Origin: Flavobacterium sp. LC2016-01
Lineage (GTDB): Bacteria; Bacteroidota; Bacteroidia; Flavobacteriales; Flavobacteriaceae
DNA: 64,000 bases
Reading direction: 5' to 3'
Assembly (NCBI RefSeq): GCF_009711135.1
Contig: NZ_WMIC01000002.1
Span: 1-64,000 of the forward strand
The notes beneath the pieces were generated by a model, which saw nothing but the letters and a program-made list of their open reading frames with translations, did no database searches and was not told the origin of the DNA. Below, piece after piece: positions 36,966 through 45,341 of the stretch. Within the stretch, counting starts at the first letter, position 1. Each line of letters opens with the position of its first letter. The translations under genes were made by a program, and so were the position numbers.

Positions 36966-38303
36966 TTAATTATGTTTTACACCTTCAGGAAGCAGTAATG
37001 TAAAGGTTGTTCCTTCATTTACTTTTGAAACAACTTTGATTTCGATATGATGAAAAGAAGCAATACTTTCAGCAATAGCAAGTCCTAAACCCTGCCCGTC
37101 TTGATCTGAACTGATTCTGGCGAACCTATTAAATATTTTTTCAAGATGTGCCTCACTCATTCCGAGTCCGGAATCTGTTATTGAAATAAAATAACGGCCT
37201 TTTTCAAAACCATCTTCAATGCTTATATTTCCTTGCGGGCGATTGTATTTTATTGCATTGGTAACCAAATTGTAAATCAAAATATGAATTAGCGTTTTAT
37301 TTCCGGTAAAAGCATATTCCTGTTTCATACGATTTTCAAAATGAATTTCGCGATCTTCCATTCGGTCTTGAAAATCTGACTGCAGATCATCAATAATTTC
37401 ATGAAAATTTATTTTCTCATTTGCCTCATATTGATTGTTTTCAATACGGGAAATCAGCAATAAATTATTTATGATTTTTTTGAGCATATCCAGCGTCTTC
37501 AATGAGCCTGCAATTTTATCTACCGCATTATCATCTAAAGATTCATTCTGTAATAAATTTTCAAATTTGTTTTTCAATAATGCAATTGGCGTCAGCAATT
37601 CATGAGAAACATTGGAAATAAATTGTTTTTCTTTTTTGAAAAGCTCCGCAATTCGATCCATCATTTGATTTAAAACCAAATCCAGTTCTCTAAAATCTCT
37701 AGATTTTGCTTTTATTGGTGTATGATCAAAAGCTTCAGGTTCGTTGACACGCCTTATTTTTGTATCAATAATTTTATAAAAGGGCTTGAGAAGATATTCA
37801 ATATAAACAGTATCGGCCAAAAAAGTAACGAGCAGAATCACGACTAAAACTATAATAATAAAGAACCTGATAATAAACGTAAGGTCGTTTACTTCGCTCA
37901 AACTGCTGCCAATTTCCAGCTGATAACCTTGATTTTCGTAGGTAAAATGATATTGCAGAATTCGATATTCATTTTCTTCTCCTTCAATAATTCGGTATTC
38001 GTTATTAAAGAATGTTTTTTTCTCATTTCCTTTTACAGGAATCTTTGACAGCACAAGAAATTCGCTGTGCAAAGTAGAAAACTGAGAATACGTTTCGGTC
38101 GAATCATCAGCATCTTCAATAAAATCATTGATTTCATTTTGATTCAAATGATCTATAAATTTTTTCTTTTTTTCAATCAGCCCATTATTAATATGTCTGT
38201 ACACGACATTTTCGACTAAAATTGGCAGCATCAGCCATAAAACCAAAATCACCAACAAACGTGTCAGTGCATTAAAAATCGCTAATTGGTGTTTTATCTT
38301 CAC
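36966..38303 (-). CDS. Sensor histidine kinase
   Basis: 445 residues: helix (about 12-32), extracytoplasmic sensor domain (about 33-142), second helix (about 143-163), linker, dimerisation domain with phospho-acceptor ISNVSHELLTPIALLKNK (about 233-250; HELLTP instead of HELRTP), and ATPase domain with NLVTNAIKYN, DSGLGMS and GQGLGLAIAES. It signals to the response regulator directly upstream (12 bp gap). Signal unknown. Both neighbouring transcription units encode small exported basic proteins. Confidence 0.95.
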   Translation of the reverse strand: MKIKHQLAIFNALTRLLVILVLWLMLPILVENVVYRHINNGLIEKKKKFIDHLNQNEINDFIEDADDSTETYSQFSTLHSEFLVLSKIPVKGNEKKTFFNNEYRIIEGEENEYRILQYHFTYENQGYQLEIGSSLSEVNDLTFIIRFFIIIVLVVILLVTFLADTVYIEYLLKPFYKIIDTKIRRVNEPEAFDHTPIKAKSRDFRELDLVLNQMMDRIAELFKKEKQFISNVSHELLTPIALLKNKFENLLQNESLDDNAVDKIAGSLKTLDMLKKIINNLLLISRIENNQYEANEKINFHEIIDDLQSDFQDRMEDREIHFENRMKQEYAFTGNKTLIHILIYNLVTNAIKYNRPQGNISIEDGFEKGRYFISITDSGLGMSEAHLEKIFNRFARISSDQDGQGLGLAIAESIASFHHIEIKVVSKVNEGTTFTLLLPEGVKHN

Positions 38304-38315
38304 AAGTTTACTTTT

Positions 38316-38990
38316 TTATTCGCTTATGCGATAACCCACATTTCGAACCGTTTCAAACCAATCTATAGATCTATGTTTATCTAATTTTTTTCGGAGGTTA
38401 CGAACGTGAACATCTATAAAATTGGAATCAGAATTAACTTCAAGTATATCGCCCCAAATATGCTCTGTTAGTTGAAGTCTGGTAATAACTCGGTTTTTAT
38501 TCAAAACCAAATACTGAAAAATATCAAACTCTTTTTTGGTCAAACTCAGCGGCACGTCGTTATAAGTGACTTTATAATCCTGAAGCTGCAGCAAAAATCC
38601 ATGAATACTCAAACTATTTACTGTAAAACCATGCATTCTGCGAATCACAGCGAACAATCTCGCACTAAGTTCCGTTAGCGCAAAAGGTTTCGTCAAATAA
38701 TCGTCGGCACCTAAATGAAGACCATTTATTCTGTCATCTAGTTCACCGCGGGCGGTGAGCACAATTACAGCCATTTTTGATTTTGTTTTTCGAACGGCAC
38801 TTAAGACCTCAAAGCCATCGCCGTCTGGCAAACCCAAATCAAGCAACATTGCGTCATAATCATTGCTAGCGACTTCTTCGAGAGCGTCATTGCAGGTATG
38901 CGTTATTTTACAAACATAACCTGCATTGCACAAAAAGTCGTAAACTTCTGCAGCAAGTTCTTTATTATCTTCAACAATCAAAATATTCAT
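38316..38990 (-). CDS. OmpR/PhoB-family response regulator
   Basis: 224 residues from the ATG at 38990 (MNILIVEDNKELA); a start 21 nt upstream would give a non-conserved extension. Receiver domain (1-115) with acidic pocket EDN, phospho-acceptor Asp in MLLDLGLPDG (about 51), and conserved Thr and Lys (VLTARG, LTKPFA). Winged-helix DNA-binding domain (about 130-224) ending in VRNVGYRIS. Probably regulates the small-protein genes, whose promoters carry 11-bp repeats. Operon with the kinase. Confidence 0.95.
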   Translation of the reverse strand: MNILIVEDNKELAAEVYDFLCNAGYVCKITHTCNDALEEVASNDYDAMLLDLGLPDGDGFEVLSAVRKTKSKMAVIVLTARGELDDRINGLHLGADDYLTKPFALTELSARLFAVIRRMHGFTVNSLSIHGFLLQLQDYKVTYNDVPLSLTKKEFDIFQYLVLNKNRVITRLQLTEHIWGDILEVNSDSNFIDVHVRNLRKKLDKHRSIDWFETVRNVGYRISE

Positions 38991-39064
38991 AAATACAGCT
39001 ATTAAGCGCAATTAAATTTAAGCAATTTTAAAAAACCCTGTTGCGCATTATTAAAAAATTAACG

Positions 39065-39102
39065 AACAAAAAAAGCTGACAAATTTCTTCATCAGCCTTT
39101 TC
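39065..39102 (-). terminator. Probable terminator after small-protein genes B and C
   Basis: Minus strand: GGCTGA ... TCAGC followed by a T7 run. A short stem with a 12-nt loop, weaker than the others here. Confidence 0.55.
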
Positions 39103-39177
39103 CAACCGCATTCTCCATAAACCATTATTTCTATTTTGTTTCCTTACAATGCATCGAAAACAAATCAAAAACAATCC

Positions 39178-39369
39178 TTATTTTTTCATAGTCGCTTCTG
39201 TTTTTGGAGCTTCAGTTTTTGCTGATTTTTCTTTTTTATCAGACTTGTGATTATGGTGTTTAGTTGCTTTTACCTCTTTTGCCGGTGCAGCCTGAGTTGG
39301 CGCAGTTTGAGCATTCACCATTGCACTTGTTCCTAAAATCAATACCGCTGCCATTAATAAATTTTTCAT
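39178..39369 (-). CDS. Small exported Lys-rich protein, paralog B
   Basis: 63 residues. Signal peptide MKNLLMAAVLILGTSAMVNAQ, then a basic tail with KATKHHNHKSDKKEKSAK. The signal peptide and tail layout match paralogs A and C. Histidines in the middle could bind metal or respond to pH. Only 49 bp after paralog C and without its own clear promoter, so probably cotranscribed with it. Function unknown. Confidence 0.78.
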   Translation of the reverse strand: MKNLLMAAVLILGTSAMVNAQTAPTQAAPAKEVKATKHHNHKSDKKEKSAKTEAPKTEATMKK

Positions 39370-39418
39370 GATTTCTAATTTTTAAATTATTATTTTTTAT
39401 TCTCTTAAGTTGTTTTTC

Positions 39419-39619
39419 TTATTTTTTTACTTTTGCTGTTTCAGCTTTTTTTGGAGCTTCACTTTTTACTGATTTTGTTTTTTTATCAGTTTTGCTTTTT
39501 GACTGTTTTGTTGCTTTAATTTCTTTTACAGGAACTGTTTTACCATCTTTTGCAGGAAACGCATGAACCATTGCGCTTGTTCCTAAAACTGCCACTAATA
39601 CCATCAATAAATTTCTCAT
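39419..39619 (-). CDS. Small exported Lys-rich protein, paralog C
   Basis: 66 residues. Signal MRNLLMVLVAVLGTSAMVHA, then a very basic tail (KATKQSKSKTDKKTKSVKSE). First gene of a B-C pair. Its promoter region has the same -7/direct-repeat arrangement as paralog A. No known domain; low complexity, probably disordered outside the inner membrane. Confidence 0.78.
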   Translation of the reverse strand: MRNLLMVLVAVLGTSAMVHAFPAKDGKTVPVKEIKATKQSKSKTDKKTKSVKSEAPKKAETAKVKK

Positions 39620-39660
39620 GATTTCTAAGATTTAAATTAATTACCTTTTATTTTACAGAT

Positions 39661-39668
39661 CAAAATTA
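39661..39668 (-). promoter_or_regulatory. -7 box of small-protein genes C-B
   Basis: Minus-strand TAATTTTG fits TAnnTTTG, 42 nt before the ATG at 39619. The -33 position is occupied by the direct repeat at 39675-39695. Confidence 0.65.
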
Positions 39669-39674
39669 CCTACG

Positions 39675-39695
39675 CAAAATGAAGACAAAGTGAAG
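39675..39695 (-). promoter_or_regulatory. 11-bp direct-repeat operator upstream of small-protein gene C
   Basis: Plus-strand CAAAATGAAG, one base, CAAAGTGAAG: period 11 bp. It begins 6 bp from the -7 box, exactly as at 36918-36939. Confidence 0.65.
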
Positions 39696-39740
39696 AAATC
39701 CCTGAATAAAATATTTTTAACTAGACATTAACTTTTGCTG

Positions 39741-39884
39741 TTTTTTTCCACCATATAAGTTATATAAGTTCATTTAATTTAAGGGAATTAAATTAGACGC
39801 ACTGCTGTGCGCCTCTACATTATGCGCCTCTACAGTGCGCACATTGCTAAATTGAACTTATATAACTTATATGGTGGAAAAAAA
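39741..39884. repeat. MITE-like inverted-repeat element before polA
   Basis: Perfect 32-bp terminal inverted repeats (39741-39772 and 39853-39884; core CCACCATATAAGTTATATAA) bound an 80-bp interior with GC-rich partial palindromes (GACGCACTGCTGTGCGCC) and a repeated GCGCCTCTACA word. A 25-nt part of the interior recurs at 54371 with one mismatch. No ORF inside. Non-autonomous mobile or REP-like element inferred. Confidence 0.75.
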
Positions 39885-39945
39885 ATCTTGTTAGTCTAAT
39901 TTTTGAGAACCCAATTGTTTATTTTTACAGACTAATATTTTTAAT

Positions 39946-42786
39946 ATGTCAACTCAAAAACGCCTTTTTCTTCTAGATGCTTATGCATTAATTTTTCGTG
40001 GTTATTATGCCTTTATAAAAAACCCGAGAATCAACTCAAAAGGAATGGATACATCTGCAATTATGGGTTTTATGAACTCGCTTTTGGATGTTATTAAAAG
40101 AGAAAAACCAGATCATTTAGCTGTTGCTTTTGATAAAGGCGGAAGTCAATTACGAAACGACTTATTTCCAGAATACAAAGCAAATCGTGATGTTACACCC
40201 GAAGCAATCAAAATTGCTGTACCTTATATATGTGAGTTATTAAAAGCAATGCATATTCCTATTATTGAAGTTGCCGGCTTTGAGGCCGATGATTTAATTG
40301 GAACAATTGCAAAACAAGCCGAAAAAGAAAACTACAAAGTTTTTATGGTAACGCCCGATAAGGATTTTGCACAGTTGGTTTCTGAAAATATTTTCATGTA
40401 CAAACCGGCTCGTATGGGCAACGGAATTGAAATTTGGGGCGTTCCTGAAGTATTAGAAAAATTTGAAATCGAACGTCCAGAACAAGTAATTGATTTTCTT
40501 GGAATGATGGGCGATGCTGCCGATAATATTCCGGGACTTCCTGGTGTTGGTGAAGTTACAGCCAAAAAACTCTTGAAGGAATTTGGTACAATGGAAAACC
40601 TTTTGGCTAACACAGATAAGCTAAAAGGAAAAATGAAAGAAAACATTGAGGCTAATAAAGAAAAAGGACTTTTATCTAAAAAACTGGCCACTATTTTATT
40701 AGACTGTCCAGTAACTTTTGATGAAAATGATTATGAATTAACGCGTCCTGACATTGAAAAAACAGATGCTATTTTTCAGGAATTGGAATTCAGAAGAATG
40801 GCCGAACAATTTGATAATTTGTTTAAAACTGACGGAACTCAAACAACTGCGCCGGCAGAACCAGATGCCAAACTATACAAAAAGCCACAGCCTAAAAATG
40901 AAGACCAATTTGATTTGTTTGGAAGCGCTTCCGCAGATGAAGATGCAGAAACTCCAAGAACTTCATTTTATAATACTTTAGAAAACACACCTCACTCCTA
41001 CCAGACCATTCAAGGCGATTTAGGAATAAAACTGCTTTTACAGAATTTACAAAGTCAGACTTCAGTTTGTTTTGATACTGAAACAACAGGAATTGATGCC
41101 TTGCATGCTGAACTTGTTGGGATGTCTTTTTCTTATGAAAAAGGAAAAGCATTTTATGTTCCGTTTCCGGAAAGTCAGGAAGAAGCAAAAGCTTTAGTTG
41201 ATAAATTTGTCCCGTTTTTTGAGAATGAAAACATCGAGAAAATAGGACAGAATTTAAAATACGATTTAAAAATCCTTGCGAATTACGGTGTTACTGTAAA
41301 AGGAAAACTTTTTGATACGATGATTGCACATTATTTGATCAATCCAGATATGCGTCATAATATGGATATTTTGGCCGAAACGTATTTGAAATATTCTCCA
41401 AAATCTATTGAAACTTTAATTGGTAAAAAAGGGAAAAATCAGCTTTCGATGCGCGATGTTGCATTGGAAGACATTAAAGAATATGCCGCTGAAGATGCTG
41501 ATGTTACACTTCAATTAAAAGAAATCTTTACAACCGAATTAGATAAAACAGAAACTAAAAAGTTATTTGATGAAATCGAAATTCCGTTAGTAAGCGTTTT
41601 AGCAGCAATGGAAACAGAAGGAATTCGTTTAGATGTTGATTTTTTAAGTGCCATGTCAAAAGAAATGGATGTCGAAATCAAATCTTTGGAACAGCAAATT
41701 TATGAAACCGCAGGCGAGAAATTCAACCTTGCTTCTCCAAAACAATTAGGAGATATTTTATTTGATAAAATGAAAATTGGCGGTGCAAAACAAAAGAAAA
41801 CTAAAACGGGTCAATATGCAACTGGAGAGGAAGTTTTGACTTATTTAGCCAACGATAATCCAATTGTAAAACAAATTTTGGATTGGCGCCAAATGGTGAA
41901 ACTGCAAAGTACTTACATCTTGGCTTTGCCGGAACAAGTTGATAAAAAGACATTACGCGTTCACACTGATTATATGCAGACTGTCGCTGCAACGGGACGT
42001 TTGAGTTCGAATAATCCGAACTTGCAGAATATTCCGATTCGTACCGAAAGAGGGCGTCAGATTCGTAAAGCTTTCGTAGCACGCGATGAAAACCATACTT
42101 TAATCTCTGCCGATTACTCGCAAATTGAATTACGAATTATCGCTGCTTTAAGCGGTGAAGAAAACATGATTAAAGCCTTCCAGGACGGAGAAGATATTCA
42201 TAAAGCAACGGCTGCAAAAGTATTTAATGTTGCTTTAGAAGAAGTTTCCCGCGAACAAAGAAGCAATGCCAAAACCGTAAACTTCGGAATTATATATGGT
42301 GTTTCTGCTTTTGGATTAAGTAATCAAACTTCATTATCGCGAAGTGAAAGTGCTGCTTTGATCGATGCTTATTATAAAACCTATCCAAGACTGAAATCTT
42401 ATATTCAAGAACAAATTGAATTTGCCCGCGAAAAAGGATATGTACAGACTATTTTAGGACGTCGCCGTTATTTAAAAGATATTAATTCGGCAAACGCAGT
42501 TGTGAGAAGCGCAGCCGAGCGAAATGCCGTAAACGCACCAATTCAAGGAAGCGCTGCCGATGTGATTAAAATCGCTATGATCAACATTCATAAAAAATTA
42601 CAGGACGAAAACTGGAAGTCTAAAATGTTGCTTCAAGTTCATGATGAGCTTGTGTTTGATGTACACAACGACGAATTAGAAAAAATCCAGCCGATGATTA
42701 AACACGAAATGGAAAATGCTTTTAAAATGGCAGTTCCGTTGGAAGTTGAATTAGGTTTAGGTAAAGATTGGTTGGAAGCGCATTAA
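39946..42786 (+). CDS. polA: DNA polymerase I
   Basis: 946 residues, full three-domain enzyme for lagging-strand and repair synthesis. 5' nuclease domain (1-290) with LLDAYALIFRGYYA and EADDLIGT; 3'-5' exonuclease domain (about 340-530) with FDTETTG, NLKYDLKIL and YAAEDADVT, so proofreading residues look intact; polymerase domain (about 560-946) with TGRLSSNNPNLQNIP, SADYSQIELR and LLQVHDELVFD. A mobile-looking inverted-repeat element sits 60 bp upstream, and a small secreted protein gene follows after 18 bp. Confidence 0.98.
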   Translation: MSTQKRLFLLDAYALIFRGYYAFIKNPRINSKGMDTSAIMGFMNSLLDVIKREKPDHLAVAFDKGGSQLRNDLFPEYKANRDVTPEAIKIAVPYICELLKAMHIPIIEVAGFEADDLIGTIAKQAEKENYKVFMVTPDKDFAQLVSENIFMYKPARMGNGIEIWGVPEVLEKFEIERPEQVIDFLGMMGDAADNIPGLPGVGEVTAKKLLKEFGTMENLLANTDKLKGKMKENIEANKEKGLLSKKLATILLDCPVTFDENDYELTRPDIEKTDAIFQELEFRRMAEQFDNLFKTDGTQTTAPAEPDAKLYKKPQPKNEDQFDLFGSASADEDAETPRTSFYNTLENTPHSYQTIQGDLGIKLLLQNLQSQTSVCFDTETTGIDALHAELVGMSFSYEKGKAFYVPFPESQEEAKALVDKFVPFFENENIEKIGQNLKYDLKILANYGVTVKGKLFDTMIAHYLINPDMRHNMDILAETYLKYSPKSIETLIGKKGKNQLSMRDVALEDIKEYAAEDADVTLQLKEIFTTELDKTETKKLFDEIEIPLVSVLAAMETEGIRLDVDFLSAMSKEMDVEIKSLEQQIYETAGEKFNLASPKQLGDILFDKMKIGGAKQKKTKTGQYATGEEVLTYLANDNPIVKQILDWRQMVKLQSTYILALPEQVDKKTLRVHTDYMQTVAATGRLSSNNPNLQNIPIRTERGRQIRKAFVARDENHTLISADYSQIELRIIAALSGEENMIKAFQDGEDIHKATAAKVFNVALEEVSREQRSNAKTVNFGIIYGVSAFGLSNQTSLSRSESAALIDAYYKTYPRLKSYIQEQIEFAREKGYVQTILGRRRYLKDINSANAVVRSAAERNAVNAPIQGSAADVIKIAMINIHKKLQDENWKSKMLLQVHDELVFDVHNDELEKIQPMIKHEMENAFKMAVPLEVELGLGKDWLEAH

Positions 42787-42804
42787 TTTATTTTAGATTT
42801 TTTT

Positions 42805-43293
42805 ATGTTTAAAATTAAATTGATTTCAATTCTCTTCTTTTCTATTTCTACATCATTCATTTACAGCCAGAAAGGTTTTAGAGTAGACAAAGATTATCGT
42901 ATAAAAAAGTATCAAGAAGAAATGATTCAATTTTTAATTGATCATAATCAATTTGGAACAAAAGACGAAACAAAAAAATCATTGATTAAAAAATACTCAA
43001 ATGCGATTGGTACAACTAAATGCATTGAAATTTTTTCCAATAAATCAGAAGATAGCATTTTACTAGTACGGTTTTATTCCCTTGGTTCAGGAGCAGATGA
43101 TTATTGGGGAATCCTTGAAAAGAACAACAAACATTTATTTTATTATAACAAGAAAGATATAGCTTCAGTCATAGATTATATCAAGAAATATGACACTAAA
43201 AATCAAAAAATTCTTTTAGATTATTTAAAAATCTACACTGATTGGTCTGGTCCAAATTCACATAGCCCTCAAGTCGTAGATGAAAATAAATAA
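42805..43293 (+). CDS. Exported hypothetical protein
   Basis: 162 residues with a signal peptide ending at about residue 21 (SFIYSQ). I do not recognise a domain. The mature part is charged, rich in Lys, Asp and Ile, with one cysteine (TTKCIEIF). Probably periplasmic. It follows polA by 18 bp and may be cotranscribed; a strong terminator follows. No functional link to polA is evident. Confidence 0.75.
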   Translation: MFKIKLISILFFSISTSFIYSQKGFRVDKDYRIKKYQEEMIQFLIDHNQFGTKDETKKSLIKKYSNAIGTTKCIEIFSNKSEDSILLVRFYSLGSGADDYWGILEKNNKHLFYYNKKDIASVIDYIKKYDTKNQKILLDYLKIYTDWSGPNSHSPQVVDENK

Positions 43294-43308
43294 TCTTTTC
43301 ATACCACA

Positions 43309-43340
43309 AAAAAACCATCAGTTTTAGCTGATGGTTTTTT
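43309..43340. terminator. Bidirectional terminator
   Basis: Perfect 13-bp stem AAAAAACCATCAG/CTGATGGTTTTTT (loop TTTTAG) between convergent genes ending at 43293 and 43346. Confidence 0.92.
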
Positions 43341-43345
43341 CTTTA

Positions 43346-44374
43346 TTATTTAACTTTTCTAGTCGATTCTCTTTCTTTCAAAACTGTCTTAATTACGATT
43401 GTTTCATAATCTGAAGTTTCTTCTTCGCTTTCTTCCAATCTTTTGATCAATCGTTTTGCAGCAACTTCACCAATTTCAATTCCGTGCTGGCTTACTGTTG
43501 TCAAACTTGGAGACAAGCGTCTTGAAGCTAAAATTCCGTCAGCAAAACCAATGATTGAAATATCTTCTGGAACTCGGTAACCTTTTTTCAAACTTACTCT
43601 TAAAGCGGCAACTGAATCATTTTCATCTAAAGCAAAAATAGCGTCGATTTTATGATCAAAAAGTCCATCAATTTTAGCTTTCATATCATCTTCAGAATCC
43701 GTTCTTAAAATGATATTTTCGTCAACCGGAATATTATTGTCTTTTAAAGCTTTCAAATATCCATCGGCTCTTAATTTTCCAACACTTAAATTATCTACTG
43801 AAGAAATAAGTGCGATATGTTTACATCCTAAATTGATCAAATGCTGTGTTGAGTTTAAAGCCGAATCAAAATCATCAACTACTACTTTATCACAATCTAC
43901 TTCATCTGCAATTCGGTCAAACATTACAATTGGTGTTCCATCATTAATAATAGCCGAAAAATGATTGTAATCCTGCAGTTTTTGAGCTTCTTCAGAAACA
44001 GAAAGAATGAATCCGTCAATTGTTCCGTTGCTCAGCATTTCAAGTGTATGCACTTCTTTTTCTAAAGATTCATTAGAAATACAAGTAATTACATTATATC
44101 CTTTTTTGTCTGCCACTTTTTCGATACCGCTAAACACTTTCGCGAAAAAAGAGTTTAATATATTAGGTATAATTACACCAATCGTTTTGGTTTTACGATT
44201 CTTTAAATTCAAACCAATAACATTCGGCTTATAATTTTTGAGTTTGGCATACTCCTTAATCTTCACCTTCGTCTGCTCACTAATTTCTGGACTGTCATTT
44301 AATGCCTTAGACACTGTAGACACAGAAACACCTAGTTCTTTCGCAATTTGTTTAAGAGTTGCTTTAGCTTTCAT
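43346..44374 (-). CDS. LacI-family transcriptional regulator
   Basis: 342 residues. N-terminal helix-turn-helix with hinge (TLKQIAKELGVSVSTVSKAL, about 5-24), then a periplasmic-binding-protein-like sensor domain with TIGVIIPNI and SIIGFADG. Such regulators usually control carbohydrate uptake and respond to a sugar. No sugar-use gene is adjacent; the divergent neighbours are ferritin-like proteins, so its target may be elsewhere. Has its own consensus promoter. Confidence 0.93.
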   Translation of the reverse strand: MKAKATLKQIAKELGVSVSTVSKALNDSPEISEQTKVKIKEYAKLKNYKPNVIGLNLKNRKTKTIGVIIPNILNSFFAKVFSGIEKVADKKGYNVITCISNESLEKEVHTLEMLSNGTIDGFILSVSEEAQKLQDYNHFSAIINDGTPIVMFDRIADEVDCDKVVVDDFDSALNSTQHLINLGCKHIALISSVDNLSVGKLRADGYLKALKDNNIPVDENIILRTDSEDDMKAKIDGLFDHKIDAIFALDENDSVAALRVSLKKGYRVPEDISIIGFADGILASRRLSPSLTTVSQHGIEIGEVAAKRLIKRLEESEEETSDYETIVIKTVLKERESTRKVK

Positions 44375-44399
44375 CTATTAAAATTTTATGTAATTAATA

Positions 44400-44432
44400 C
44401 AAATATAGTAGAATTACCTAAAATAAAACAAA
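44400..44432 (-). promoter_or_regulatory. Promoter of the LacI-family gene
   Basis: Minus strand TTTG (44429-44432), 21-bp spacer, TATATTTG (44400-44407), 26 nt before the ATG at 44374. Confidence 0.65.
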
Positions 44433-44568
44433 AAAGCCCTACCACTATTTGAAATTATAAAGCCTTTTTTAAAATAAAATTAAAAAAGAATGATTATCCA
44501 AAACCGCATGCCGCTAAATCTCGTTAATAACCTAATACATGTTATTAACCTTAATAAAAACCTTTATT

Positions 44569-45315
44569 ATGAAAAACGAAGTTAAAATTCATGAAGTTGA
44601 CCCTTCACTGGATAGCAGAAGGAGCTTTCTTAAGCTCAGTGGACTAACATTAGTTACCGCAGGTTTGGTTTTAGCTGGTTGCAGCAACAATGATGATGAT
44701 AACGATATGCAGGATAATACCCTGCCAGGCATAAAGAACGGAGTGTTTGATCTGGGTTCAGGAGATTTTGGCGTATTAACGTACGCGTATGCTCTAGAAC
44801 AGTTAGAAGCCGATTTTTACACGAAAGTTGTAAATGCCTCCGGTTTCAATTCTACCTTTAATGATATTGAACGTCAAGTTCTGACCGATTTATATCATCA
44901 CGAAGTAGTTCATAGAGATTTTTTTAAAGCTGCTTTGACTGGAGCTCTTCCTGATCCTAGCACACAATTGCTTCCCTCCTTAGCTTTTAACTATGGCTCT
45001 ATGAATTTTAACAGCCGCAACGAAGTTCTTGCTACTGCAAAAGCACTGGAAGACACCGGAGTTGCGGCATATAACGGTGCTGGAAAACTAATTAAAAGCG
45101 CTGACTATTTATTATTGGCCGGAAAAATTGTTTCTGTTGAAGCAAGACACGCCTCCGCCATAAGAAGCTTAATAAACCCAAATTCTAAAGATTTTGCTGG
45201 TGACGATATTATAAGCACATCAACTGGTTTAGACGTAGCGAAAGATCCTTCTAAGATATTACCTATTGCCGGAGGATTTATTACTACAAAATTTACTGCC
45301 AAATACTTACCTTAA
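44569..45315 (+). CDS. Exported ferritin-like domain lipoprotein
   Basis: 248 residues from the ATG at 44569 (MKNEVKIHE); an ATG 30 nt upstream is less likely. A twin-arginine-like signal SRRSFLKLSG is followed by a hydrophobic stretch and a lipobox (LAGC), so it should be a lipoprotein. The mature part is a ferritin-like four-helix bundle (Ferritin_2 type) with likely di-iron ligands in LEADFY, HHEVVH, LEDTGVAAY and VEARHAS (two ExxH motifs). Paired with a similar gene 26 bp downstream. Specific role unknown. Confidence 0.85.
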   Translation: MKNEVKIHEVDPSLDSRRSFLKLSGLTLVTAGLVLAGCSNNDDDNDMQDNTLPGIKNGVFDLGSGDFGVLTYAYALEQLEADFYTKVVNASGFNSTFNDIERQVLTDLYHHEVVHRDFFKAALTGALPDPSTQLLPSLAFNYGSMNFNSRNEVLATAKALEDTGVAAYNGAGKLIKSADYLLLAGKIVSVEARHASAIRSLINPNSKDFAGDDIISTSTGLDVAKDPSKILPIAGGFITTKFTAKYLP

Positions 45316-45341
45316 TATTAACTAGCTAAAACTTAGAAATT

